A DNA stretch of 64,000 nt. Source: Terriglobales bacterium (GTDB lineage Bacteria; Acidobacteriota; Terriglobia; Terriglobales; Acidobacteriaceae). The translations under genes and the position numbers were made by a program. Shown here piece after piece: positions 24,760 to 32,655 of the stretch (the stretch's first letter is position 1; every line of letters starts with the position of its first letter). Below the pieces are notes generated by a model that did no database searches, was not told the DNA's origin, and saw nothing but the letters and a program-made list of their open reading frames with translations. The DNA lies in assembly GCA_025934735.1 (NCBI GenBank), contig JAICWP010000007.1, positions 186,001 through 250,000 of the forward strand. The letters are read 5' to 3'.

Positions 24760-26001
24760 TCACTCATACCTCAACGCTTCGATCGGATCTAGCCTTGCCG
24801 CCTTGATCGCGGGAATCATGCCGCTCAAGATGCCCACGAACCCCAGGATGAGTGTGGCCGCCACCAGCGTGGTGGCGTTGATGGTCAGGTGAATGTCGCC
24901 TTCCGAGGCATCCTCGATGAATGCGCTCCACAAGGTCAGCGAGCCTACCGACCAGGAAACCAGGTACGCCAATGCTATCCCCGCCAGCCCACCCAAAAAA
25001 GTAATGGCCAGCGCCTCCGCCAGGAACTGAACCAGAATGTGCCGCTTGCGCGCCCCCAGCGCCTTCTCCACCCCGATCTCGCGGGTGCGCTGCGTCACCG
25101 AAACCAGCATGATGTTCATCAGCCCCACGCCCCCGATGCCCAGCGTCAGCAGCCCGATGAAACCCAGCAGCACCTTGATCCCGACCGTAATGACGCGCAA
25201 TTCCTTGAACTCTTCGATGCTGTCGAAAACAAACACTGCCCGCCGGTCTTCGGGATTGAAGTTGTGGTGGAACGCCAGCGACTGCCGCACCGCCTTGGCC
25301 ACCCGCGCGTGCTCCGGCCCTTCGTACTCCAGTACCACGTCATCAATGTGATAGCTGTCGCGCAAGTCGCCCACCGCGCTGAAGGGCACGTAAATTTTGC
25401 TGTTGGTGTTGTCGTCGCCGTTCTGGATCAGCCGCCGCAGCACTCCTATCACGGTGTAGGAAACCCCGTCCACCCGAATGGTTTCGCCCAGCGCCTCGCG
25501 CCCGGAAAACAGCTTCTTCTTCACGTCCGAGCCCAGCACCGCCACCCGGGTGTGGGTATGGTCGTCCTGGTCGCTGAAGAAGCTGCCCTCCGCCACGTCC
25601 AGGCGCCGAATGTGCTGGAACGCGGAATAAACTCCCGCCACCTGGAACAGGGCTGAGCGGTTCAGGTAGGCCGCCGTGCACTGCTTGCCTGCCTCTGGCG
25701 AAACTCGTTTCAGAAATGGCACTTCGTTTCGCAGGTATTCCAGGTCGTCGGTGGTCAGCTTCACCTCCACTCCCGCCTTGCTCCCGCCTGCCTGCATCGA
25801 AGTGTGGCCGGGAAAAACCGCCACCATGTTGCCGGAAAAAGTTTCAAAGGCCACCATCAGCCCACGCTCGAACCCCGCCCCGTAGGCCAGCAGCAGCACC
25901 ACCGTGGCGATGCCCCAGGCCATGCCCAGCATGGTGAGCAGGCTGCGCCGCCGGTTGTGGCGCAGCGCCCCGTAAGCCTGTTTGAGCAGATCGCCGGTCA
26001 T
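24760..26001 (-). CDS. MacB/FtsX-type ABC transporter permease
   Basis: 413 aa. Layout: TM1 (RRSLLTMLGMAWGIATVVLLLAYG), a large extracytoplasmic MacB-PCD domain (about 45-280), then three C-terminal helices with the FtsX-family signature NIMLVSVTQRTREIGVEKALGARKRHILVQFLAEA and the ending GMIPAIKAARLDPIEALRYE. ATG 26001 (MTGDLLKQAY) is one base after the stop of the preceding permease; the longer frame to 26124 reads through that gene. Paralogous to its neighbour, so the two likely form a heterodimer. No ATPase or membrane-fusion gene is adjacent. Confidence 0.9.
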   Translation of the reverse strand: MTGDLLKQAYGALRHNRRRSLLTMLGMAWGIATVVLLLAYGAGFERGLMVAFETFSGNMVAVFPGHTSMQAGGSKAGVEVKLTTDDLEYLRNEVPFLKRVSPEAGKQCTAAYLNRSALFQVAGVYSAFQHIRRLDVAEGSFFSDQDDHTHTRVAVLGSDVKKKLFSGREALGETIRVDGVSYTVIGVLRRLIQNGDDNTNSKIYVPFSAVGDLRDSYHIDDVVLEYEGPEHARVAKAVRQSLAFHHNFNPEDRRAVFVFDSIEEFKELRVITVGIKVLLGFIGLLTLGIGGVGLMNIMLVSVTQRTREIGVEKALGARKRHILVQFLAEALAITFLGGLAGIALAYLVSWSVGSLTLWSAFIEDASEGDIHLTINATTLVAATLILGFVGILSGMIPAIKAARLDPIEALRYE

Positions 26002-26002
26002 G

Positions 26003-27250
26003 CTATTCCTGCCGCAGCGCCTCCACCGGTTCCAGCTTGGCCGCCTTGCTCGCCGGATACAGCCCGGCGGCGATCCCCGCCACCGCCAACGATAAAATGG
26101 CCGCCACCGCGGAGAGCGGCACAATGCGCGGCGTATCGAATCCTTCCGGCGCCGGCAGCGTGGCCAGCGCCTTGATCAGCCCGTAAGTGATCGTCGCTCC
26201 AATCCCCCCGCTCAGCCCGGTCAGAAACGCGCCTTCCACAAAGAATTGCATCAGGATGTCTCGCCGGGTAGCGCCCAGCGCCTTGCGCAGGCCGATTTCC
26301 CGCGTGCGCTCGCTCACGGAAACCAGCATGATGTTGATGATCCCAATCGCTCCCAGCGCCAGCGTCACCAGCCCCACCGCGCCCAGGAACGAGTCCATGG
26401 CGTCGAAAATCAGGCCCACTCGCCGCGAGCCCTCGATGGTGTCCCAGTCCTCGAACGCGTCTTCCGATTTGGCGCTGAAGTTGTGCCGCCGCGCAATTAT
26501 CTGGTGTACCTCCTGCTTGGCCGCCACGTGCTCCTCCCGCGTACGCGGCTGGTAATTCAGGAAGGAGATGCCGTCTTCGCTGTTTTGCTCCTTCAGCGGA
26601 AACAGTACCCGCATGGTATTCAGCGGCATAAATATGCGGATATTGGTGCCGTTGTGCCCTTCCTTGCCCAGTTGCGCCAGCACCCCAATCACCTTAAACT
26701 CGGCGCCGTTCAGCAGGATGGTATTACCCACCGCCGCGCGCCCCGGAAACATGTCTTTCAGCAGTTCCCAGCCCACCACCGCCACCCGCCGCCGCTCGTT
26801 GTTATCCTCGTCATTCATCCAGCGCCCGTTGCCCATGGGAATATTGCGGATCTGGTTGTAATCGGGCATTACGCCAAACACCTGGCCGCTGGTGCTGCGG
26901 TAATCGCTGCTGGCTCGGATATCGTCGCGCTCCAGCACCGGCGAGACGGCGCCTATGTGCTGCGCCTCCGCCCGGATCGCCAGAAAATCACCATAGGTGA
27001 TGTGGTAGGGCTGCGCCGAGGCCAGGCTCCCCTCCACCGCCGGAATGCGCCCCGCGAAGGTGAACATGATGTTGCGCCCCATCTCCGCCATGTTCTTTTC
27101 CTGACCTGAGCGGAAACCCTCGCCCAGACCCACCAATAGCAGCAGCGACCCCACTCCCCAGGCAATGCCGAACATGGTGAGGAACGAGCGCAGCTTGTGC
27201 GCCCACAACGTCTGCAACGATTGCCGCAGGATTTCCCTCAGTACATTCAT
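26003..27250 (-). CDS. MacB/FtsX-type ABC transporter permease
   Basis: 415 aa with the same four-helix MacB layout as the downstream gene: HKLRSFLTMFGIAWGVGSLLLLVGLGEGF, a periplasmic domain of about 240 residues, then NIMLVSVSERTREIGLRKALGATRRDILMQFFVEGAFLTG and a terminal GLYPASKAAKLEPVEALRQE. It is translated first and is coupled to the second permease by a one-base gap. Such pairs normally need a LolD/MacB-like ATPase, which must be supplied from elsewhere. Role in lipoprotein, peptide or drug export is unresolved. Confidence 0.9.
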   Translation of the reverse strand: MNVLREILRQSLQTLWAHKLRSFLTMFGIAWGVGSLLLLVGLGEGFRSGQEKNMAEMGRNIMFTFAGRIPAVEGSLASAQPYHITYGDFLAIRAEAQHIGAVSPVLERDDIRASSDYRSTSGQVFGVMPDYNQIRNIPMGNGRWMNDEDNNERRRVAVVGWELLKDMFPGRAAVGNTILLNGAEFKVIGVLAQLGKEGHNGTNIRIFMPLNTMRVLFPLKEQNSEDGISFLNYQPRTREEHVAAKQEVHQIIARRHNFSAKSEDAFEDWDTIEGSRRVGLIFDAMDSFLGAVGLVTLALGAIGIINIMLVSVSERTREIGLRKALGATRRDILMQFFVEGAFLTGLSGGIGATITYGLIKALATLPAPEGFDTPRIVPLSAVAAILSLAVAGIAAGLYPASKAAKLEPVEALRQE

Positions 27251-27902
27251 AAGCGGGCCGCCAGGGCCCCTCCGGCGCAGACTTCCACACTCTCACATAC
27301 GTGGCTCATGCGCGCTAAGTTCCGCCTTCTATTGTCAATCGCCGGAGCTTACCATTATGTGACGAAGGCCACAGGGGTTGGATAGCAAGGGGAACACGGT
27401 CTCAGCGTTTCAACGCTCCAGAAATCTGTGAAACCTTTGAAAACCGTTCTTCTTAAGATTTAAAAACTCGGCGTCATTCCGTGGGGCTTTAGCCCCGAGG
27501 AATCTCGCGTGCAGAACCAAGTACCCTGCCACATGACTTCAGAAACCTTGAAACTTGAAGCTTTGAACCTCGAGACCATCAGCCTGTAATGTTGAGCGAG
27601 GGCGCACGCCCGAGTCGAAATTGAGGCGCTTAGCGGGCGTCCGAGCCCGCTGCCGAAATCCTGAGCGCAGCGTAGGACCTCGCATCCAGAACCATCAGCC
27701 TGTCATGTTGAGCGAGGGCGCACGCCCGAGTCGAAACACCCCTGCACCGCTCGCCCTCCCGCGCTGACCAAGGGAGTTTCTACTGTTCTTCTTTAGATTA
27801 AAAAAACCGGCGTCATTCCGAGGGGCTTTAGCCCTGAGGAATCTCGCGTGCAGTACCACGACCTATACTGACACACGCAACGCTCCCGCATGCCGCGTCG
27901 AA
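27251..27902. repeat. 652-base intergenic region made mostly of dispersed repeats
   Basis: No credible gene. Two long composite copies lie here. Family B elements are at 27470-27514 and 27809-27853, each preceded by a gttcttctt... T/A-rich lead. Family C elements are at 27577-27620 and 27691-27742, both starting accatcagcctgt. Between them are low-complexity runs such as gaaaccttgaaacttgaagc (27538-27575) and a stem gcgggcgtccgagcccgc near 27635. The order B-C-C-B suggests repeated local duplication or insertion at this site. Confidence 0.75.
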
Positions 27903-28643
27903 ATGCTAACTACTAACTACCGACTCCCGTCTTTTTCCGTGCTAACCTATGCGAAAGTGCGGGAACAACTCCTACCCATTTTTCAGGAAAGCTACCGCGA
28001 GCTGCGGCCGCGCGCGCCCATGCCGGAATTAGCGGTGGAGTTTTTCGCCTTCGCCAACGTCAACAACACCATCAGGCTGCGCGAGGGCAGACTGCTGGTC
28101 CGCCTTTCCGACCTGCTGGAGGGCGCGCCGGAAGCGGTGCTGCGCGCCATCGCCCATATCTTGCTGGCCAAGATGTACCGCAAGCCCATCGAGGCGGCGC
28201 ACGCCACCCGTTATCGCCGCTATGTTTCCAGCCACGAAATCGCTAACAAGGCCAACCAGGTGCGGCAACTGCGCGGCTGGAAGAAATTCCAGTCTCCGCG
28301 CGGCCACATTTATCATTTGGATGAAATTTTTGAAGACCTGAACCGGCGTTTCTTTTACGGGCTGATGGCGCGGCCCCTGCTCACCTGGAGCCAGCAGCGC
28401 GCCCGCAACGCCCTGGGCCATTACGATCCGGCGCACAACACAATCGTCATCAGCCGCATTTTCGACCATCCGCACATACCCCGATACGCGGTCGAGTACA
28501 TCCTGTACCACGAGATGCTGCACCTGAAGCACCCGGTGAAGTTGCGGGGCAGCCGCCGCTGCGTGCACTCCGCGGAATTTCAGGCGGAAGAGCGGCTGTT
28601 TCCTCACTTGGAGGAGGCAAAGACTTTTTTGAAGCGGCTGTAG
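27903..28643 (+). CDS. SprT-like zinc metalloprotein
   Basis: 246 aa. The C-terminal half carries YHEMLHLKHPV, an HExxH zinc site (H203, E204, H207) with a likely third ligand in VHSAEF (H222). Around it is the SprT-like pattern: DLNRRFFYGLM, LGHYDPAHNTIVISRIFDHPHIPRYAVEYILYHE. SprT-family proteins are predicted DNA-protein-crosslink or general metalloproteases; the bacterial role is poorly known. The N-terminal ~120 residues are helical and lack motifs. The start is uncertain: ATG 27903 has no obvious RBS, and GTG 27939 is an alternative. Confidence 0.8.
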   Translation: MLTTNYRLPSFSVLTYAKVREQLLPIFQESYRELRPRAPMPELAVEFFAFANVNNTIRLREGRLLVRLSDLLEGAPEAVLRAIAHILLAKMYRKPIEAAHATRYRRYVSSHEIANKANQVRQLRGWKKFQSPRGHIYHLDEIFEDLNRRFFYGLMARPLLTWSQQRARNALGHYDPAHNTIVISRIFDHPHIPRYAVEYILYHEMLHLKHPVKLRGSRRCVHSAEFQAEERLFPHLEEAKTFLKRL

Positions 28644-28922
28644 GGGAATAGAACGAGTCACCGCCGAGGCGCCGAGCTCACAGACAATCCTTGACTCTTA
28701 ACGATCGCCTAGCAGCGCTACCAGGCTGCTCGACGAGCCAAAAACTCAAAAAGAATTCTCGGCGGTCTCTGCGCCTCGGCGGTAGAACCGTTTTGCTTTT
28801 ACCTTGAAACCTGCGAAACCTTGGAACTTCAAAACTGCCAGCCGATGTAAATGAGTTTCGAAGCTTATTGTAATTCTCGGCGTCCTCTGTGTCGACGGTA
28901 AAAACGGTTTTGCTTTTGCGTT
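28644..28922. repeat. Intergenic inverted copies of family D repeat
   Basis: accgccgaggcgccgag (28662-28678) is the near-inverse of ctctgcgcctcggcggt (28768-28784), about 90 bases apart. A third related copy (ctctgtgtcgacggt followed by aaaacggttttgc) is at 28878-28917. Low-complexity ccttgaaacctgcgaaaccttgg lies between. No gene is visible in these 279 bases. Confidence 0.6.
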
Positions 28923-29906
28923 TTACGCCGCCAGCATTTCCTGCTCTTCAAATCCGCCCACCCGGCCCAGCACCTCCCGCGAGCACTCCACCCTGAACAG
29001 CGGCACATGAGATGTGGCCAGGCGGGTCTTGTGGGGCTGCTCTCCGGTCATGTAGTCGCAGTTCAGCCCTTCTTCCAGGCTTTGCCGCGTCACTTCAAAA
29101 AGCAGCACCATCCCCGGCGAGAAGTGCGCCCAGGCGTGGTCATAATATGTCGTGTAGAAGCGCCGGGTGGTTCCATCGCGGAAAGTGACCAACGCGGCCA
29201 CCAGGGTTGCGCCCTGGCTGAGCGTGTACACATCGCAAGGCGCAGGCCCGTTTTCCGCGGCGGTCACCAGAAACTGGCTGCGGGCCGAGTCGCGGAACAG
29301 GTTGGCGGGAACCTGCGACGCCTTCAACTGATAAATGAGCCGCAGCAGTTCCGCCGAGGGCCGCGGTTCGTGCCGGAACTCCACTCCCTGGCGCAGGATC
29401 TTGCGCCAGCGGCTGCCGATGCGCGTGTGGGTGGTCATCAGCTGTTCTGCGGAGGTGTTACGGGTAAGCACGCAGGGAGCGTTGACAAAGGGCAGGGGCG
29501 AAAAATCTTCCCACGCAAGGCGGCGCTCTTCCCCACGCAGGGCGGCAAAAAACATTGGCAGCTTCAGTACCGCCACCTCCTGCCAGGCATGGCGCAGCAC
29601 TGCTGGATCGCCTTGCGAGAGAACGTCGCGGTAGTCGAACAGCGCTTCACCCAGGAAGGTAAAACCGTGGTCGGCAATGGCGCCGGGGATCAGGGCCGCC
29701 CCGGCATCGCTCTCCACCAGCACCACGTAGGGCTCTTCCCTGCCGGCAAACATTTCCGCTGCCAGGCGGTTCCAGGAAAAGCTTTGAAATAGGGTGGAGG
29801 GACAGGCGCTGTACAGGTTCTCCCAGACCGGGCGCAAACGGTCTATTTCGGCGGGCGAGCGCGCCACCACTTTGCGAAGCAAACGCTTCTCTCCTCCGTC
29901 GTCCAT
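28923..29906 (-). CDS. GNAT-fold (FemAB/CelD-like) acyltransferase
   Basis: 327 aa. Residues ~30-170 resemble the N-terminal half of BcsL/CelD-type GNAT proteins (LYSACPSTLFQSFSWNRLAAEMF, PYVVLVESDAGAALIPGAI). The C-terminal half has the acceptor-domain pattern RFYTTYYDHAWAHFSPGMVLLFEVTRQSLEEGLNCDYMTGEQPHKTRLA, where the D-x-M-x-G-x-x-P-x-K-x-R element is typical. Members are linked to exopolysaccharide synthesis or to peptidoglycan-like aminoacyl transfer. Substrate unknown. It stands alone and is divergent from the iron operon. Confidence 0.75.
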   Translation of the reverse strand: MDDGGEKRLLRKVVARSPAEIDRLRPVWENLYSACPSTLFQSFSWNRLAAEMFAGREEPYVVLVESDAGAALIPGAIADHGFTFLGEALFDYRDVLSQGDPAVLRHAWQEVAVLKLPMFFAALRGEERRLAWEDFSPLPFVNAPCVLTRNTSAEQLMTTHTRIGSRWRKILRQGVEFRHEPRPSAELLRLIYQLKASQVPANLFRDSARSQFLVTAAENGPAPCDVYTLSQGATLVAALVTFRDGTTRRFYTTYYDHAWAHFSPGMVLLFEVTRQSLEEGLNCDYMTGEQPHKTRLATSHVPLFRVECSREVLGRVGGFEEQEMLAA

Positions 29907-30063
29907 CAGGTTAGACGCGGACGATTAGCGGCTGGATGTTTTGCGCCGGCAGGATTTCCCCGGTCGCCGGGTTTATCGCCTGCCGATGCGCCGGCTGGCG
30001 GTGCCATTCAGCGCGGCAGAGGCGCCGTGGGATGCATATCACAGCCGTCGGTGACCTCGCGCG

Positions 30064-30093
30064 TTGACCGGGGTTGCCGCCGGGCAGTATCCT
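30064..30093 (+). promoter_or_regulatory. Candidate promoter of the iron-transport operon
   Basis: TTGACC (30064-30069), an 18-base spacer and TATCCT (30088-30093) would place the transcript start near 30100, directly at the edge of the Fur-like palindrome. A repressor bound there would block initiation or escape. Confidence 0.45.
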
Positions 30094-30099
30094 TAGAAG

Positions 30100-30122
30100 T
30101 TGAAAATGAAATTCATTTTCAA
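30100..30122. promoter_or_regulatory. Fur-box-like operator (11-1-11 perfect palindrome)
   Basis: TTGAAAATGAA, one central A, then TTCATTTTCAA: both 11-base arms are exact inverse copies. This matches the form of Fur-family operators (GATAATGAT-N-ATCATTATC) in symmetry and AT content. It ends 17 bases before the ATG of the FTR1 permease gene. Iron-dependent repression of the whole operon is the natural reading. A DtxR-type protein encoded in the same operon is an alternative binder, although DtxR boxes usually differ. Confidence 0.75.
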
Positions 30123-30139
30123 TTTGCCCGCGCCTTGCC

Positions 30140-31387
30140 ATGATTGATGCCTTCATTATTACCCTGCGCGAAGGCGTAGAGGCCGCCCTTATCGTCGGCA
30201 TTACCCTGGCCTACCTGGCCAAGATCGGCCGCAACGACCTGCGCCGCGCCGTCTACGCCGCCTTGGCTGCCGCTTTCCTGGGCAGCATTGGCGCCGCCGT
30301 CATCGTCTCCCGCCTCGACCTCAACCAGGACATCCTGGAAGGCTGGGTCATGCTGGCCGCCGCCTTCTTCGTGGTCACCATGGTGGTCTTCATGATGAAG
30401 ACCGCGCGCAGCCTGAAAGGCAAGATTGAGGGCAAGGTCGGCCTGCTAGCCAACCGCGGTTCCCAGCTCGGCCTCTTCCTCTTTGTATTCCTCATGGTGC
30501 TGCGCGAAGGCGTGGAGACGGTCCTCATCCTCTCCGCCGTTTCCCTGAATTCCAGCGCCCTCATGAGCTTTCTGGGAACGCTGCTGGGCATCATTCTGGC
30601 TGTCGTCTTTGGCGTGATGTTCGTGAAGGGCTCGGTGCGCGTCAACCTGCGCAAATTCTTCCGCATCACCAGCGTGATCCTCATCTTCGTAGGCGTGCAG
30701 CTGGTGGTCTCCGGCCTGCACGAGCTCTCGGAAAACGGCGTGCTTCCCTCCAGTAAGCGCGAGATGGCGCTGATTGGGCCCATCGTCAGCAACGAAGTTT
30801 TCTTCTTCGTGACCATCCTGGCGCTGGCCGCGCTGATGGTGCTGCTGGAAATGAAGCGCCGCCAGCCCTCGCTCGAACCGGCTTCCGCGGCCGAGCGCCG
30901 CAAAGCCCTATGGAGCGCCCGCCGCGAGCGCCTGTGGATGGTTTCCGTCTACGCCAGCTGCTTCCTGTTCATTGTGCTGGTGACGGCCGAATTCGTTTAC
31001 ACCAAGAGCGTGAGCGCGCTCTCGCCCGCCACTCCGGTGGCCTTCAGCAACGGGCACATCAGCATTCCCGTGTCTCAGGTCTCCGATGGCGGCCTGCACC
31101 GCTACGTGGCCACGGAGCAAGGCGTGCCGGTGCGCTTCTGGCTTTATCGCAAGCCGGATGGCAGCGTAGCCACGGTGTTTGACGCCTGCGAAATCTGCGG
31201 CGGCGTGGGCTATTACAAGACCAGCAACGGCGTGGTCTGCAAGAACTGCGCCGCGCCGATCAATGGTTCCACGGTGGGCCATGCCGGCGGGTGCAATCCC
31301 GTTCCCCTCCAAGCCACGGTGAGCGGCGGGGTAGTGCTGATCACGGAGGCGGAAGTGGCGGCGGGAACGCGCTACTTCCAGAAATAG
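30140..31387 (+). CDS. FTR1-family iron permease fused to a DUF2318 iron-sulfur-like domain
   Basis: 415 aa. N-terminal FTR1 part with about seven membrane helices and the two iron-transport motifs LREGVEAAL (R10-E14) and LREGVETVL (R122-E126). After a last helix (about 275-300) comes an extracytoplasmic DUF2318 domain with C350-x2-C353 and C367-x2-C370 in CEICGG and CKNC. This is the FetM-type architecture: FTR1 channel plus DUF2318. First gene of a four-gene operon: two FtsX-type permeases follow 2 bases later and an ATPase-repressor fusion comes last. The layout recalls the Campylobacter P19/FTR1 iron loci, but no P19 gene is present here. Confidence 0.9.
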   Translation: MIDAFIITLREGVEAALIVGITLAYLAKIGRNDLRRAVYAALAAAFLGSIGAAVIVSRLDLNQDILEGWVMLAAAFFVVTMVVFMMKTARSLKGKIEGKVGLLANRGSQLGLFLFVFLMVLREGVETVLILSAVSLNSSALMSFLGTLLGIILAVVFGVMFVKGSVRVNLRKFFRITSVILIFVGVQLVVSGLHELSENGVLPSSKREMALIGPIVSNEVFFFVTILALAALMVLLEMKRRQPSLEPASAAERRKALWSARRERLWMVSVYASCFLFIVLVTAEFVYTKSVSALSPATPVAFSNGHISIPVSQVSDGGLHRYVATEQGVPVRFWLYRKPDGSVATVFDACEICGGVGYYKTSNGVVCKNCAAPINGSTVGHAGGCNPVPLQATVSGGVVLITEAEVAAGTRYFQK

Positions 31388-31389
31388 CC

Positions 31390-32655
31390 ATGTTCGGACG
31401 CCTGGTGTTTGAATCCTTCCGGCGTCAGCGGCGGCGCAAGCTGCTGGCCGGAATAGCCGTCGCTCTGGGCGTAGCCGTAGCCACCGCCATGATCGCCGTG
31501 GCCACCAACATCGGCGACAAAATTAACCAGGAACTGCGCAGCTACGGCGCCAACCTGCTGATTACTCCGCAAGCCGACACGCTGGATGTAGAAATCGGCG
31601 GGGTGGACCTGAAGCCGCCCAGCGATGGCGCCTTCCTCAGGGAAGCCGACGTGCTCCGAATCAAGGGTACGTTCTGGAAAAACAACATTGTCGGTTTCGC
31701 CCCCATGCTGCCAGTCCGTGCGAATCTCGGCACCGGCGCGCAAAGCCAATCCGTGGAACTCGTCGGCACCTATTTCGCCAAGCAATTGGCCTATGACCAT
31801 GAATCCTTCATCACCGGTGTGCGCACCACCAACCCGTGGTGGAAAGTGAGCGGCGCGTGGCCGGGCGATGATTCCTCTGATGTATTGCTGGGCCAAACCC
31901 TGGCTGAGAAACTGGGCCGCAAGCCGGGCGACAGCATCGAAATCAACGGTCAGGCCCGGCGTGTGACCGGCATCCTGACCACCGGCGGTGCCGAAGACGG
32001 CCAGGTGGTCGCCCCGCTGCATGTAGCGCAGGAAATTCTGGGCCGCCCGGGCGCGGTACGCCGGGTCTACGTGAGCGCGCTGACCAAGCCGCAAGATGCG
32101 CTCGCCCTCCGCGATCCCAAGACCATGTCGCCAGCCATGCTGGAGCGCTGGTCCTGCTCGCCTTACGTGCAATCCATCGCCTATGTCCTGCAGCAGTCGC
32201 TCCCCCACGCGCGTGTAGAGCCTATCCGCCAGGTGGCCAGCACGGAAGGCACGGTGCTGGAGCGCATCAAAGGCCTGATGCTGCTGATCACGGTGGCCGC
32301 GCTGCTGGCCTCGGTGCTGGCCGTTTCCGCCGCCATGGCCACCGCCATCTTTGAGCGTCGCAACGAGATTGGACTGATGAAGGCGCTGGGCGCAGCCAAC
32401 ATTACGGTCGCCTCAGTTTTCTTTGCCGAAGCGGTTTTGCTGGCCGTGATGGGCGGAATCATCGGCTTCTTCGGCGGCGGCCTGCTCGCCCGCGAAATCG
32501 GCCGCAGCATCTTCAATTCGCAGATCAGTGTGGAGCCCGTGCTCTTCCCTGTCATCCTGGGGATTGCCACGTTGGTGACTTTTGCCGGCAGCGCTGCCGC
32601 CATCCTCCGCGCCATGCGCTTCGATCCGGTATACGCGTTAAAGGCAGACGCATGA
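31390..32655 (+). CDS. FtsX/MacB-type ABC permease of the iron operon
   Basis: 421 aa from ATG 31390 (MFGRLVFESFRRQRRRK), two bases after the FTR1 stop; the longer frame from 31291 reads through the FTR1 end. TM1 KLLAGIAVALGVAVATAMIAVATNI, an extracytoplasmic domain of about 230 residues with AMLP-like repeats and two Trp-rich segments, then three helices carrying AAMATAIFERRNEIGLMKALGAANITVASVFFAEAVLLAVMGG, the FtsX signature. In P19-type iron systems paired FtsX permeases and an ATPase accompany FTR1 and DUF2318, and are thought to help deliver or process iron. Substrate is not established. Confidence 0.88.
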   Translation: MFGRLVFESFRRQRRRKLLAGIAVALGVAVATAMIAVATNIGDKINQELRSYGANLLITPQADTLDVEIGGVDLKPPSDGAFLREADVLRIKGTFWKNNIVGFAPMLPVRANLGTGAQSQSVELVGTYFAKQLAYDHESFITGVRTTNPWWKVSGAWPGDDSSDVLLGQTLAEKLGRKPGDSIEINGQARRVTGILTTGGAEDGQVVAPLHVAQEILGRPGAVRRVYVSALTKPQDALALRDPKTMSPAMLERWSCSPYVQSIAYVLQQSLPHARVEPIRQVASTEGTVLERIKGLMLLITVAALLASVLAVSAAMATAIFERRNEIGLMKALGAANITVASVFFAEAVLLAVMGGIIGFFGGGLLAREIGRSIFNSQISVEPVLFPVILGIATLVTFAGSAAAILRAMRFDPVYALKADA

